Positions 42,644-50,155 are shown, counted from the stretch's first letter. The stretch: DNA of 50,155 nucleotides from JAJYBV01 sp021812265 (GCA_027459525.1 DAIDIC010000079.1:1-50155), one strand, 5' to 3'. Numbers and translations are program-made. The notes: a model not told the origin generated them from the sequence alone.

Positions 42644-44002
42644 ATGGGGCAACTCAGCAGAGCGCACAAGATTCGCCTGCATCCGACTCCTGAACAGGAA
42701 GAATACTTTCGTCGAGCAGCAGGCGTGAGGCGAATGGTATACAATTGGGGATTGAATGCCTGGCAGGAATGGTTTCAGGAATACAAAGAAGGAAAACGGG
42801 ACAAAAAGCCAACAGCCTATGACCTCAAAAAAGCCTTCAATGCGATTCGTCATATGCAATTCCCATTTACCGATGAAGTCACCAAATGTGTCATTGAAGG
42901 AGCCTTTGATGACTTAGGCAAAGCATTCGCCAACTTTTTTGCCAGAAGAGCGAAATATCCACGCTTCAAGAAAAAAGGTCGAAGCAAAGACTCATTTTAC
43001 CTGGCCAATGACAAATTCACGTTTGGCGACCATTGGGTGCAAGTTCCCAAGCTGGGAGATTTCATCGTTTCTGAGAGGGAAGCCAAAGGGGAAACCGTCA
43101 AAAAACGGGGACAAGCGAAGAAGGTTCTCGGCAAAGTCAATATGGCGGAGAACTTCCGCTATGTGCAGGAACACATTCCAACGGAGTACGAAAAACCTCG
43201 CCATACGAGAAAGTTCGTGCTGAGTCCCACCATCAAAATCCAGAGTGCTACGATCAGCCGAGAAGCCGATTGGTGGTATCTGAGCATGCAAGTGGATCTC
43301 GCAATCGATTTTGGTCCGATAGCCGGGCCAGCAGTAGGGATTGATCTGGGATTCATCCGACTGGCAACGTTGAGCACTGGCAAGGAGTTTGAAAACCAAA
43401 AACCTCTGCGTCATTTGCTGCAACAACAACGATATCTCAACCAGCAATTAGCCCGACGCGAGAAGGGCAGTAAAAATTGGCACAAAACGAAAAGCAAACT
43501 GGCTCGATTACATCATCGGATTGCCTGCATGCGAGATGACTCGCATCACAAAATCGCGTATGAACTGTCTGAAACGTGTGGTTTCATTGGGATGGAAGAT
43601 CTCAATATGAAAGGAATCGTGCGCAATCACAAGCGGGCATTGTCCGCGTCAGATGCGTCGCTGGGAAAACTGGCGGGGTATATTGAAACGAAGGCAGTCC
43701 GGCATGGAACGATTGTGCAGCGGGTGGGAAGATTTTTCCCATCGACCAAACTCTGCCACAAATGCGGGCATCTCTGGCAGGACATTACCGAGAAAGATCG
43801 GGTGTATGTCTGTCAGAATCCGGAATGTAGGTGGAGTGGAGATCGAGACGGGAATGCGGCAATCAATATCCTGGTGGAGGCTGTGCGCTTGGCCTGGTCG
43901 AGTGAACGCATTGGAGATGAGTTTGCTTTAAGCGCCGTCGCCGGAACTGGCTTGGACGGAGACGCAAAACTTTGCCTGTGGAGATTGGGTAAGACCGGAT
44001 GA
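42644..44002 (+). CDS. tnpB: TnpB, RNA-guided RuvC-type endonuclease of an IS607-type element
   Basis: The 452-residue protein begins MGQLSRAHKIRLHPTPEQEE with the usual N-terminal WED/REC-like region. The RuvC residues are D234 (VGIDLGF), E318 (IGMEDLN) and D402 (DRDGNAAINI). A zinc ribbon is formed by C371, C374, C390 and C395. All are intact, so a functional nuclease is predicted. TnpB proteins use an omega-RNA made from the 3' end of the gene and the element's right end. AAGGAGG lies 9 nt before the ATG at 42644. The 3' tail after the RuvC-III motif is about 45 residues. The frame is undamaged, in contrast to tnpA. Confidence 0.92.
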   Translation: MGQLSRAHKIRLHPTPEQEEYFRRAAGVRRMVYNWGLNAWQEWFQEYKEGKRDKKPTAYDLKKAFNAIRHMQFPFTDEVTKCVIEGAFDDLGKAFANFFARRAKYPRFKKKGRSKDSFYLANDKFTFGDHWVQVPKLGDFIVSEREAKGETVKKRGQAKKVLGKVNMAENFRYVQEHIPTEYEKPRHTRKFVLSPTIKIQSATISREADWWYLSMQVDLAIDFGPIAGPAVGIDLGFIRLATLSTGKEFENQKPLRHLLQQQRYLNQQLARREKGSKNWHKTKSKLARLHHRIACMRDDSHHKIAYELSETCGFIGMEDLNMKGIVRNHKRALSASDASLGKLAGYIETKAVRHGTIVQRVGRFFPSTKLCHKCGHLWQDITEKDRVYVCQNPECRWSGDRDGNAAINILVEAVRLAWSSERIGDEFALSAVAGTGLDGDAKLCLWRLGKTG

Positions 44003-44099
44003 GCTTGCTCTGATGGCGCTGATCGGTGAAGCAGGTACAATTAAATTCTGTCTCGTAGTTTACTACGTTTGACTATGAAAATGAAAGCAGCTTGTAGCC
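44003..44099 (+). ncRNA. Putative omega-RNA 3' part / right end of the IS607-type element
   Basis: The region between tnpB and metH holds a small hairpin, CGTAGT-TT-ACTACG (44054-44067). In TnpB systems the guide RNA covers the last part of tnpB and this spacer, and its guide is copied from flanking DNA beyond the element end. This is an inference from family biology; no promoter or guide boundary is visible. Confidence 0.35.
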
Positions 44100-47000
44100 A
44101 TGATAAAAAATTCCGCATATTTGCAGACAGTTTATCAAAAAATTGTTATTTTTGACGGAGCAATGGGCACAAATCTGCAAAAAATGGGGCTTTCCGCCGC
44201 AGATTTTGGCGGCGCGCCATATGAAGGCTGCAACGAAGCGCTTGTTTTAACCAAACCTTCCGCCGTTGCCGATGTGCACACCGCTTTTTTACAGGCCGGC
44301 GCTGATGTGATTGAAACTGATTCCTTTACCGCCAGCCGGCTGAAATTAGATGAATATGGCTTAGGCGCAAAAACATACGATATTAATTTCGCCGCCGCGG
44401 CATTAGCCCGCAATCTTGCCGACCGCTTCGCAACCGAGCAAAAACCACGCTTTGTCGCCGGCTCTATCGGACCAACCGGTATGCTTCCTTCGGGCAGCGA
44501 TCCCACATTGAGCGCAATTACCTATCGAGAATTGGTGGATATTTTTCAAGAGCAGGCGCGCGCTTTGATTGAAGGCGGCGCCGATGTGCTGCTTATCGAA
44601 ACCAGTCAAGATATCTTAGAGGTTCGCGCCGCGATAACAGGGATCCGACAGGCAATGGACGCGCTGCATGTTTGGCGGCCCATTCAGGCGCAGGTAACGC
44701 TGGACACCAGCGGCAGAATGTTGCTGGGCACAGATATCTCCGCAGCTATGACGATTCTTATCCATATGGGCGCAGACATTATCGGCATGAATTGTTCTAC
44801 CGGACCAGAGCATATGCGCGAACCGGCGCGCTTTTTAAGCGATAACTGCCCTCTTCCTATTTCCACTATTCCCAACGCCGGGCTGCCCTTAAATGTAAAT
44901 GGCCGCGCCATCTATCCGCTGGAGCCGGAACCGATGGCGCGTGAGCTGCAAGCGTTTGTTGCGAAGTATGGCGTAAATATTATCGGCGGCTGCTGCGGCA
45001 CATCTCCCGAACATCTGTCTGCCATCTGCGACGCCGTTTGGTCCTTGCCGGAAGATACCCGCACAGCTCCCGTTCGACGCATACATCATACGGCTCCATC
45101 AGAGGGATATGGCGCTGCGCTTGATTTTGTCGCCGGCGGCATCCGCGCTGTTTCATTGCGCCAAGAACCCAAGCCGCTGATTGTAGGGGAACGAGTCAAC
45201 ACACAGGGAAGCCGCAAAATAAAAGACGCCGTGCTGCGCGATGATTATGACGCGCTGGTCGCAGTTGCGCGAGATCAAATTGAATGGGGCGCGCATACCT
45301 TAGATGTGTGTTTGGCGCTTACAGAACGCGCAGATGAGGCAGAGCAGATGAAGCGCGCGGTAAAAGCGCTGTCGTTAGGTGTAGAGTCGCCGCTGGTTAT
45401 AGATTCTACCGAAGCAAACGTTATCCGCGCCGCGCTGGAAACATATCCCGGCCGCGCAATTGTAAATTCGATTAATATGGAAAACGGCCGCCAGCGTATT
45501 GAAACTGTATTGCCGCTGATTAAAGAGCATGGAGCAGCCGTCATTGCCCTGACGATTGATGAAGAAGGTATGGCAAAAACCGTCGAACGCAAATACGCCA
45601 TAGCTAAGCGCATATATGATATTGCAACAACCGAATATGACTTGCCGCCCGGCGCGCTGATTTTTGATACGCTGACATTTCCTTTAACTACCGGACAAGA
45701 AGATTTGCGCGATTCCGCAAAGGAAACTTTGCAGGCAATCCGGCTGATGAAAAAACATCTGCCCGAGGCTTTGACAATTTTGGGGGTGAGTAACTGCTCT
45801 TTTGGTGTGGGAACACATGCCCGCGCAGTGTTAAACAGTGTATTTTTATACCACGCTGTAGAAGCCGGCTTAGACCTAGCCATTGTAAACCCAACACATA
45901 TTACACCTTACGCCGAAATAGACGCCGAACAGCGCGCCTTGTGCGATCAGTTAATTTTTAACGCCGATATCGACGCCTTGCCGCGATTTATTGCATATTA
46001 TGAAGAGCACGGCCGCACAAAAAAGAAAACTGATGAACGCATAGACCCCACCGCCGAAATGACGGTAGATGAAAAAATCCACTATATGATAGTGCAGCGC
46101 AAAAAAGATGGCATTGAACGGCTGATAGACGCCGCAGTGCAAAACCGTCTGCCCGCCGAAATCGAAAACGCTTCGGCAGAAGCACTGAAATCTGCCCAAA
46201 GCGCCGCCGCAGTAGATACATTAAACACTGTACTGCTGCCCGCGATGAAAGATGTGGGTGACAGATTCGGCTCCGGTGAATTAATTTTACCCTTCGTGCT
46301 GCAATCTGCCGAAGTTATGAAAAAAGCCGTTACACACTTGGAAAATTATTTAGAGCGGATAGAAGGCTATACAAAAGGCAAAGTTATTTTGGCGACAGTG
46401 TACGGCGATGTGCATGATATCGGCAAAAATTTAGTGAATACCATTCTTTCCAATAATGGTTATACGGTGTACGATCTCGGTAAACAAACACCAATTAACA
46501 CCATCATTGATAAGGCTATAGAGGTCCAGGCAGACGCAATCGGCTTATCTGCTCTGCTTGTCAGCACATCGAAGCAAATGGCGCTGTGTGTGCAGGAATT
46601 AGATAAACGCAACTTGCGGTTTCCCGTGATTGTCGGCGGCGCAGCAATAAACCGCGCATTTGGCCGCAGAATTTTATGGGTGGGTGATGAACAGGACGCC
46701 CAGCGGCATGTATACGATCCCGGCGTTTTCTATGCGCGCGACGCTTTTGAAGGCCTTTCCCTTATGGATCAGATTGTTCATACAGATACGTATGATACGT
46801 TACGGCGCACAATAGTGCAAGAATCAATAGCCGGCGAGCAGCGAACCGAAACTTTGCGGCAAAAGACCCCACAGGAAACGCAAAAAAATGCGCCAATGCG
46901 CCGCGCTGCAGAAAAAATACCGATTCCGCCTTTTCTTGGCCCAAGAGTTTTAGGTTCGATTGCAGTGGAAGATATTGTTCCGTTTTTAGATCGTAATGCG

Positions 47001-47684
47001 CTGTTTCGCGGCCGTTGGGGAGCCAAAGCTCATGGCGCAGAATATGAACGCATTGTGGCCGCAGAATTTGAGCCGCGACTGGCAGAAATGGTCCGACAAG
47101 CAAGAATCAACCGTATCGTTTCTCCGCGCGCAATCTATGGATATTTTCCATGCTGGGCTGCGGATGAAGAGTTGATTATAGTGGATCCTGCAGATACAAA
47201 ACGCGAATTGCAGCGCTTTCATTTTCCGCGGCAGCCGGATGGCGATAGACTGTGTTTAACCGATTATTTTGTAACGCAATCTGAAAGCGCCACGCCAGAT
47301 ATCGCAGTGTTTCAGGTTGTAACAATGGGAAAACGCGCCTCTGAATACACCGATCGTTTGCAGCAAGACGGGAATTTTTCCGAAGCCTATTTCTGGTATG
47401 GGTTTAGTGTGCAAATGGCCGAGGCTCTGGCAGAATATCTTAACGCGCGGGTACGCGCTGAATTGGGCGGACAACCGGATGATGGCGGTTTTTGCCGGCG
47501 GTATAGCTGGGGATACCCTGCGATACCAGAGATTGAAGACCATCGAAAGCTATTTGCGCTTATGCCCGTTGAAGATTCCATTGGCGTATCGCTTACCGAT
47601 GGCTGCCAATTAAACCCGGAACAATCAACGGCGGCGTTTATAACGCATAACCGATCGGCAATCTATTTTTCGGTGCGAAATTAA
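44100..47684 (+). CDS. metH: Cobalamin-dependent methionine synthase
   Basis: The 1194-residue enzyme has all four MetH modules. The homocysteine domain (about 1-325) has zinc ligands C232, C298 and C299 (GGCCGT). The methyltetrahydrofolate domain (about 355-620) starts GERVNTQGSRK. The cobalamin domain has a helical cap (650-755) and D770-V-H772-D-I-G775, with H772 as the cobalt ligand. The AdoMet activation domain (about 935-1194) ends with GYPAIPEIEDHRKLF. Reductive reactivation is therefore expected. The ATG lies only 98 nt after tnpB and has a poor ribosome site (AAAGCAGC), so its native leader was probably replaced or displaced by the insertion element. No cobalamin or SAM riboswitch is visible. 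Confidence 0.95.
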   Translation: MIKNSAYLQTVYQKIVIFDGAMGTNLQKMGLSAADFGGAPYEGCNEALVLTKPSAVADVHTAFLQAGADVIETDSFTASRLKLDEYGLGAKTYDINFAAAALARNLADRFATEQKPRFVAGSIGPTGMLPSGSDPTLSAITYRELVDIFQEQARALIEGGADVLLIETSQDILEVRAAITGIRQAMDALHVWRPIQAQVTLDTSGRMLLGTDISAAMTILIHMGADIIGMNCSTGPEHMREPARFLSDNCPLPISTIPNAGLPLNVNGRAIYPLEPEPMARELQAFVAKYGVNIIGGCCGTSPEHLSAICDAVWSLPEDTRTAPVRRIHHTAPSEGYGAALDFVAGGIRAVSLRQEPKPLIVGERVNTQGSRKIKDAVLRDDYDALVAVARDQIEWGAHTLDVCLALTERADEAEQMKRAVKALSLGVESPLVIDSTEANVIRAALETYPGRAIVNSINMENGRQRIETVLPLIKEHGAAVIALTIDEEGMAKTVERKYAIAKRIYDIATTEYDLPPGALIFDTLTFPLTTGQEDLRDSAKETLQAIRLMKKHLPEALTILGVSNCSFGVGTHARAVLNSVFLYHAVEAGLDLAIVNPTHITPYAEIDAEQRALCDQLIFNADIDALPRFIAYYEEHGRTKKKTDERIDPTAEMTVDEKIHYMIVQRKKDGIERLIDAAVQNRLPAEIENASAEALKSAQSAAAVDTLNTVLLPAMKDVGDRFGSGELILPFVLQSAEVMKKAVTHLENYLERIEGYTKGKVILATVYGDVHDIGKNLVNTILSNNGYTVYDLGKQTPINTIIDKAIEVQADAIGLSALLVSTSKQMALCVQELDKRNLRFPVIVGGAAINRAFGRRILWVGDEQDAQRHVYDPGVFYARDAFEGLSLMDQIVHTDTYDTLRRTIVQESIAGEQRTETLRQKTPQETQKNAPMRRAAEKIPIPPFLGPRVLGSIAVEDIVPFLDRNALFRGRWGAKAHGAEYERIVAAEFEPRLAEMVRQARINRIVSPRAIYGYFPCWAADEELIIVDPADTKRELQRFHFPRQPDGDRLCLTDYFVTQSESATPDIAVFQVVTMGKRASEYTDRLQQDGNFSEAYFWYGFSVQMAEALAEYLNARVRAELGGQPDDGGFCRRYSWGYPAIPEIEDHRKLFALMPVEDSIGVSLTDGCQLNPEQSTAAFITHNRSAIYFSVRN

Positions 47685-47746
47685 CCGCTTTGCTCATTTT
47701 TCTTTGCTATTGCAGGGTTTTGCCCCATCAAAATTTTTATGCGATC

Positions 47747-47778
47747 CGGCGGCGTTCATCTGACAAGATGAGCCGCCG
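47747..47778 (+). terminator. Hairpin downstream of metH
   Basis: CGGCGG..TCATCT and AGATGA..CCGCCG pair around a short loop, 62 nt after the metH stop, followed by CACATAAAATTT. It is a probable terminator with a weak T-run. Confidence 0.5.
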
Positions 47779-47953
47779 CACATAAAATTTGACGGATAAA
47801 AGTCCCCGTTTTCTCAGGCAAAAGTAATCATTTTCCCATATATCTACAAGACTGCCCTTCAGTAGCAATGACTGTTTGCCGATTTACTTGTGTAATAATA
47901 TTTGTGATAGTTTTCGGGGATCATTCACTCAAATCGTTAGAATTTCAATTTAT
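47779..47953. other. Spacer between metH terminator and repeat copy 4
   Basis: No gene, strong hairpin or promoter was recognised. Confidence 0.3.
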
Positions 47954-48091
47954 AGGGCTTTCGTTTGAAAGAAAGCATATTTCTCTCGTATCTGAAACAA
48001 GAGGGAGGTCTGGGGACACCCCAGAACCCCGTACAAGGGGCGCCTGCCCCTTGTACATCCCCGGTTTTCTATGCTGAAGCGAAAGTCCTGA
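47954..48091 (+). repeat. Dispersed ~135-bp hairpin element, copy 4
   Basis: It runs from AGGGCTTTCGTTTGAAAGAA to GAAGCGAAAGTCCTGA. This copy has both internal stems perfect: TCTGGGG-ACA-CCCCAGA and GTACAAGGGGC-GCCT-GCCCCTTGTAC. It is the best preserved copy in the window and lies upstream of the sigma-factor gene. Confidence 0.8.
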
Positions 48092-48437
48092 ATTCAATCA
48101 CTTCATTACTATGACTGTTTTTTGCCGGGCGCCGGCACAAGGAGACGCGGCGCGCGCAATATTATCAGCTCATACTTTTATCTTCGGATACAAAACATTC
48201 AATTGTGTGTTTGCAAAGAGGAACGCACGCATTGCTGCGCAACATCATATCCCCATTCACAGCAATGATCCGGCTCTTTTGCATAGCGCTTTCATTTGGC
48301 AAGGGGAAGCAAATGTGTGAGGGAATATGGGTATGGAAAAGCACGCATATGGTTTTGGAAACGAATTTGCCGTTGTGCAGCGCATGCTCAACGTCAGCTG
48401 AACCGAAGAAGACGAACGAGCATATGCCGAGAAAGAT

Positions 48438-49148
48438 TTGGCGGAATTGATTCGCGCCGCCGCCGAGGGCGATAACTGCGCGTTTTGCGTGATATGCCGC
48501 AAATGCGCGCCGATGCTGGCGCATATCATCAAGTTGTATCATATGCCGGGCATAGATCCGGAGGATTTGGCGCAAGAAGGGTTTCTTGGTATCGCTGAAG
48601 CAATTAAGCGTTGTGATTGCAGCCGAAAACAAACTTTTTTTGTATTTGCCGAGTTTTGGGCGCGTAAATACTGCTCTCAGTTTGCTTACCGTCAGCGGCA
48701 GCTGATACGGCACCCAATACATGTGCTGCTGGCGTATTGGAAGGTGCGGGCGGCAGCGCGCAATGCGCAAAACAGCGGAACCGCGCCAGATGATGCGGCG
48801 CTGCTTGCCGCAGGGTGCAGTCTTGCTGAAATTCGGTTGGCGCATTATTTTATTGATTCTTCGCAGCCGCTGAACTATCAAGCCGAAAACATTCCCTGCA
48901 AAGACAGTTACGCCTCCGAAAGCGCTGAATCGATTTGCGAAGAGTCTATTGAAAATCGGCTGAACGCTGCGGTAGCGCAATTAGATGCGCGTGAAACATA
49001 TATTATTCAGGGATATTTTGGTTTAAACAGCAATTTGCGCAGCCTGCGATCTATTGCAACTGAACTTGGCATATCAGTAGAGCGCGCCAGTCAATTAAAA
49101 GAACGCGCGTTAAAAAAACTGCGGCTGAAATTGGAGTCTGGCGCATAA
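48438..49148 (+). CDS. RNA polymerase sigma-70-family factor (start uncertain; in-frame TGA upstream)
   Basis: The 236-residue frame shows sigma region 2 (DPEDLAQEGFLGIAEAIKRC, core binding and -10 recognition) and region 4 (SLRSIATELGISVERASQLK, a helix-turn-helix for -35 recognition). It has a weak TTG start at 48438. The same frame continues upstream to an ATG at 48333 with GAGGGA about 9 nt before it, interrupted by a single TGA at 48399-48401. The protein is therefore either read from the TTG, or a 271-codon gene carrying a nonsense mutation. Cysteines are frequent (8) for a sigma factor. No anti-sigma gene is adjacent. Confidence 0.7.
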   Translation: MAELIRAAAEGDNCAFCVICRKCAPMLAHIIKLYHMPGIDPEDLAQEGFLGIAEAIKRCDCSRKQTFFVFAEFWARKYCSQFAYRQRQLIRHPIHVLLAYWKVRAAARNAQNSGTAPDDAALLAAGCSLAEIRLAHYFIDSSQPLNYQAENIPCKDSYASESAESICEESIENRLNAAVAQLDARETYIIQGYFGLNSNLRSLRSIATELGISVERASQLKERALKKLRLKLESGA

Positions 49149-49453
49149 TGTTTTCTGAAGCAAAAAATAACTGCCGGCTGAAACTAATTTTTTTTGTCGG
49201 CAGTTACCTTGATTGCAAACATACAACCTATGCAATATTTAGCCGGCGGCGGCCGGTGACGTAGTTGGCGACGGCGAAGTGTTTGGCGGCGCGATATCTT
49301 AAAAAACTCATCTAAAACTTGATACTATCAGCTATGCCGCCGCGGCCCCAATCATCAAAACCAGAGATACCTGAATGATCAATCAATATATTTGGCAAGC
49401 AAAAACCTCAGCGAGGAATTGGTATGCAGAATAAACCAACCAACCATGCGTTT
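49149..49453. other. Spacer after the sigma-factor gene
   Basis: AACTGCCG (49169-49176) and CGGCAGTT (49198-49205) form an inverted repeat whose loop holds a run of eight T, so it may end the sigma gene. On the minus strand a short frame reading APPNTSPSPTTSPAAAG ends at 49239; it is a Pro/Thr/Ser-rich remnant without a start. Confidence 0.35.
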
Positions 49454-49520
49454 CAACGAGAACCTATCAACGAGAACCTATCAACGAGAACCTATCAACG
49501 AGAACCTATCAACGAGAACC
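49454..49520. repeat. 14-bp tandem repeat, 4.8 copies
   Basis: The unit CAACGAGAACCTAT occurs four times without a mismatch, followed by 11 bp of a fifth copy. Unit length is not a multiple of three and no frame is conserved. The array runs directly into a perfect hairpin (49519-49538). Confidence 0.9.
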
Positions 49521-49538
49521 ACATGTTAAAACATGTGG
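49519..49538. repeat. Perfect 9-bp hairpin followed by CTAG
   Basis: CCACATGTT-AA-AACATGTGG, then CTAG. Reverse-complemented it resembles the hairpin at 49642-49661, which is preceded by CTAG. The two therefore bound a 143-bp segment in inverted orientation. Confidence 0.6.
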
Positions 49539-49641
49539 CTAGATTATGAACGACAACACCATCATTGCGACAATATCCCAAAACACATGGACCTGACGGA
49601 ACATGGAGAGCAATGACACCATTGCCGCCAGCAAAAACTAG

Positions 49642-49661
49642 CCACACATTTCAATGTGTGG
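49642..49661 (-). terminator. Hairpin 11 nt after the FGE-domain gene
   Basis: CCACACATT-GA-AATGTGTGG on the minus strand is followed by CTAGTTTTTG, so it can act as a Rho-independent terminator. It also pairs in design with the hairpin at 49519-49538, so it may equally be one end of a small element. Confidence 0.6.
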
Positions 49662-49672
49662 GATTCGTTCCT

Positions 49673-50155
49673 CTATTTTGAGCCAGCCACAAAACGCGAG
49701 ACAGCAAGGCGAGCGCCCCTACTGTAGTACGAGTCGTCTAGCCAGCCGTTGCCGCGATCCGCCGCACGCGCGTACCCGGAAATGCCGTTCCACGAGCCGC
49801 CGCGCAGCACACGATTATTTATAGAATTTAAATCTTCATGTTGTTGATCATTCTTGTATGGATATTTTTCTCCATATATTGTGCTCGTCCACTCCCACAC
49901 GTTTCCCGCCATATCCATCACCCCATATGGACTCGCGCCTTGCGGATAGCTCCCCACCGGCGTCGTTGTTCCCGGTCCTTTCTCCCTCGTGTTCGCCTTG
50001 CTTGCGTCCCATTCATTCCCCCACGGGTAGATTCGCCCATCCGTTCCTCGCGCCGCTTTCTCCCACTCTGCCTCACTCGGCAAACGATACGGTTGCCCCG
50101 TTACCTGCGCCAGCCACTTCACATACGCCTGTGCGTCATCCCAGCTTATATATAC
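49673..50155 (-). CDS. FGE-sulfatase (SUMF1-like) domain protein, C-terminal part
   Basis: The gene enters from the right edge; only the last 160 residues are visible. Motifs are SWDDAQAYVKWLAQ, YRLPSEAEWEKAARG, YPWGNEWD, GVMDMAGNVWEWT, RVLRGGSWNG and ARAADRG. These define the formylglycine-generating-enzyme-like C-type-lectin fold. The final segment, RGGSWNG..RGARLAVSRF, departs from the usual GFRL(V/A) ending and is rich in Gly, Asp, Tyr and Ser. Whether the protein is an enzyme, or a fold used for binding with other N-terminal domains, depends on the missing part. Base use is more GC-rich than its neighbours. A hairpin follows 11 nt after the stop. Confidence 0.85.
   Translation of the reverse strand, partial: VYISWDDAQAYVKWLAQVTGQPYRLPSEAEWEKAARGTDGRIYPWGNEWDASKANTREKGPGTTTPVGSYPQGASPYGVMDMAGNVWEWTSTIYGEKYPYKNDQQHEDLNSINNRVLRGGSWNGISGYARAADRGNGWLDDSYYSRGARLAVSRFVAGSK

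Larger units (their letters stand above)
42047..44095 (+). mobile_element. IS607-type insertion element (ends approximate)
   Basis: A MerR-HTH/serine recombinase gene (broken) followed by tnpB is the standard IS607 arrangement. Both reading frames use a plain codon mix and lack the GCGC-rich codons of the host genes, supporting transfer. IS607 elements have no inverted repeats and insert at GG, so ends cannot be placed exactly. The right end must lie before the metH start at 44100. With tnpA dead, the element can move only if helped in trans. Confidence 0.8.

Noticed and set aside
45275..45883. Minus-strand open frame (202 codons) inside metH
   Set aside because: It is the Ser/Ala-rich antisense shadow of the folate-binding domain of metH.
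42167..48401. Stop-codon reassignment or selenocysteine to explain the in-frame TAG (tnpA) and TGA (sigma gene)
   Set aside because: TAG and TGA both end intact genes elsewhere in the window, tnpA also carries frameshifts, and the PrdB-like protein uses Cys in place of Sec, so local mutation is simpler.
48165..48980. Long minus-strand open frame (271 codons) over the sigma-factor gene
   Set aside because: It is antisense to clear sigma region 2 and 4 coding sequence, shows no recognisable domain and has no ribosome site.
49454..49520. Possible CRISPR array
   Set aside because: Units are 14 bp and directly adjacent, with no spacers and no cas genes in the window.

Overview
This window looks like a bacterial chromosome segment of moderate GC content (by eye slightly below 50 %). 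It carries a dense set of housekeeping genes with one transposon insertion. Three features suggest a filamentous-type Chloroflexota relative: a PatA/PixG-type DUF4388 protein heading a Pil-Chp-like chemosensory operon, a beta-propeller lipoprotein with repeated D-(I/V)-W-A-V-G blades, and the overall gene mixture. This assignment is an inference and only moderately secure. Stop codons behave normally in most genes (TAA, TAG and TGA are all used), so there is no sign of a reassigned genetic code.

Layout. Positions 1-660 hold a decayed PD-(D/E)XK (Rpn-type) remnant and hairpins. Positions 660-1899 (+) form a two-gene redox operon: a one-Cys peroxiredoxin and a Cys-containing relative of the D-proline reductase subunit PrdB. 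Positions 2115-5578 (-) are two tandem class B penicillin-binding protein paralogues. Positions 5.6-6.8 kb are a repeat-rich spacer with a 52-residue membrane microprotein. Next come a DinG-type Fe-S helicase (+), a carbonic-anhydrase-like protein (-), a ribbon-helix-helix-like protein (+) and an MFS permease (-).

Positions 11.7-19.5 kb (-) are the alpha-operon cluster, adk-map-infA-rpmJ-rpsM-rpsK-rpsD-rpoA-rplQ-truA-rplM-rpsI. The usual secY is missing next to adk, the rplQ product carries a large internal insertion, and the spacers before infA and rpsD are unusually long. An MMPL/RND permease precedes it. Positions 22.3-30.7 kb (-) are a complete Pil-Chp/Pix-like operon (DUF4388 protein, two CheY-like regulators, CheW, MCP, CheA-REC hybrid), predicted to steer type IV pilus motility. 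Then come cmk-plsC, a Xer-type recombinase, queF, an M20 peptidase, a beta-propeller lipoprotein and nuoABC-(DinB)-DE (-).

An IS607-type element (42.05-44.1 kb) lies between nuoA and metH. Its serine recombinase tnpA is broken by an in-frame TAG and two frameshifts, but tnpB keeps every catalytic and zinc residue. Its right end abuts the start of metH, a full-length cobalamin-dependent methionine synthase. The last 2.5 kb hold a sigma-70-family gene with an in-frame TGA near its probable start, a 14-bp tandem repeat, a pair of inverted hairpins, and the C-terminal end of an FGE-sulfatase-domain protein that runs off the window.

A dispersed element of about 135 bp occurs in four complete copies and one partial copy in the spacers. 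It has imperfect terminal inverted repeats and two strong internal hairpins, and it is the most obvious uncharacterised structure in the window.
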